NCBI GenBank assembly: GCA_017558545.1
Contig: JAFYUG010000152.1
Location: 1-6,804, forward strand
Length of the DNA: 6,804 nucleotides
Direction of reading: 5' to 3'
Source: Oscillospiraceae bacterium
GTDB taxonomy: Bacteria; Bacillota; Clostridia; Oscillospirales; Oscillospiraceae
Positions 6,486-6,804 of this stretch are shown here, one piece after another; the first letter of the stretch is position 1; the number at the start of each line of letters is the position of its first letter. The translations under genes and the position numbers were made by a program. The notes under the pieces are model-generated. The model ran no database searches and had not been told where the DNA came from. It was given only the letters and a program-made list of their open reading frames with translations.

Positions 6486-6804
6486 TTAACCACCAACGGC
6501 GTAAGCTCCGCCAACATCGTTGCCAAGGTCGCAGGTGTAGCGCCATTCAACGGTGTCGCCGTCTTTCAGCTGATAACGGGAGCAGCCATAGTTGGGATAC
6601 CAGCCGTTAACCTTATACATCCAGCCGGAAAGGGCGCCGCAGTCGAATTCATAGAGGTTATGAATTCCTTCGATATAGGCGCTGTTATAAATTGGAGTCC
6701 ATTCCGCTTCCATATGTATGCCTTTTTCTTTGCAAATGCGCTGGAGAACATCATATACGGATTCTCCTTCATAGAAGGTGACTGTGGTTTTGGAGAGAAT
6801 AACA
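6486..6804 (-). CDS. DUF4430 (transcobalamin C-terminal-like) domain protein, 3' part (5' end outside window)
   Basis: The frame is open to the right edge, so the ATG at 6713 is internal; 105 C-terminal residues are visible. They form one DUF4430-type domain. It begins with a strand-rich segment and a YEGESVYDVLQRI helix, then GWMYKVNGWYPNYGCSRYQL and LKDGDTVEWRYTCDLG. This Trp/Tyr-Gly pattern followed by DGD-x-x-x-W-x-Y resembles the C-terminal beta domain of human transcobalamin and intrinsic factor, which covers the bound cobalamin. Two cysteines in this part could form a disulfide, consistent with an exported protein, but the signal peptide or lipobox would lie outside the window. The stop is 1 nt before the ecfT start, and the ecfT ribosome site lies in its last Gly codons, so it belongs to the transporter operon. 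A role as extracytoplasmic ligand-binding accessory is inferred. Confidence 0.85.
   Translation of the reverse strand, partial: VILSKTTVTFYEGESVYDVLQRICKEKGIHMEAEWTPIYNSAYIEGIHNLYEFDCGALSGWMYKVNGWYPNYGCSRYQLKDGDTVEWRYTCDLGNDVGGAYAVGG

Noticed and set aside
6711..6713. ATG at 6713 as the start of a 75-residue protein
   Set aside because: The frame continues without a stop to the right edge and the upstream residues complete the DUF4430 domain; the gene is truncated by the window.

Overview
The window looks like a piece of the chromosome of an anaerobic gut-type Clostridia (Oscillospiraceae/Ruminococcaceae-like). Four things suggest this: a fermentative [FeFe] hydrogenase, an Mrp/NBP35-type Fe-S carrier with the Cys-rich N-terminus common in Clostridia, a group-type ECF transporter operon, and a palindromic intergenic repeat of a kind I remember as abundant in that family. 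The lineage is inferred from content. No database search was possible.

Layout from left to right. 2-1270 (+) is the 3' part of the [FeFe] hydrogenase catalytic subunit, closed by a strong hairpin terminator (1274-1307). A composite palindromic repeat (about 1316-1396) follows. 1407-1964 (-) is a Nudix hydrolase. It is divergent from 2090-2920 (+), an Mrp/NBP35 family Fe-S cluster carrier. The two are driven from back-to-back sigma-A-type promoters in the 125-bp gap between them. Mrp and the next operon converge on a perfect 22-bp-stem bidirectional terminator (2940-2986). 2979-6804 (-) is an ECF transporter operon read from the right edge leftwards: a DUF4430 (transcobalamin C-terminal-like) protein cut by the window edge, then EcfT, then an 880-residue protein fusing two ABC ATPase domains to a membrane S-component-like domain.

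The ECF genes are tightly coupled. The DUF4430 stop is 1 nt before the EcfT start, and EcfT overlaps the ATPase-S fusion by 28 nt. The likely machine has the DUF4430 protein as the extracytoplasmic binding or accessory part. EcfT would be the energy-coupling scaffold, and the fusion protein would carry both ATPases and the substrate-specific membrane part. The substrate cannot be read from the sequence. The resemblance of DUF4430 to the ligand-covering domain of transcobalamin/intrinsic factor makes a corrinoid a reasonable but unproven hypothesis. The hydrogenase and Mrp share a Fe-S theme but are separate transcription units. Every stretch without a gene is shorter than 140 bp and is accounted for by promoters, terminators or the repeat.
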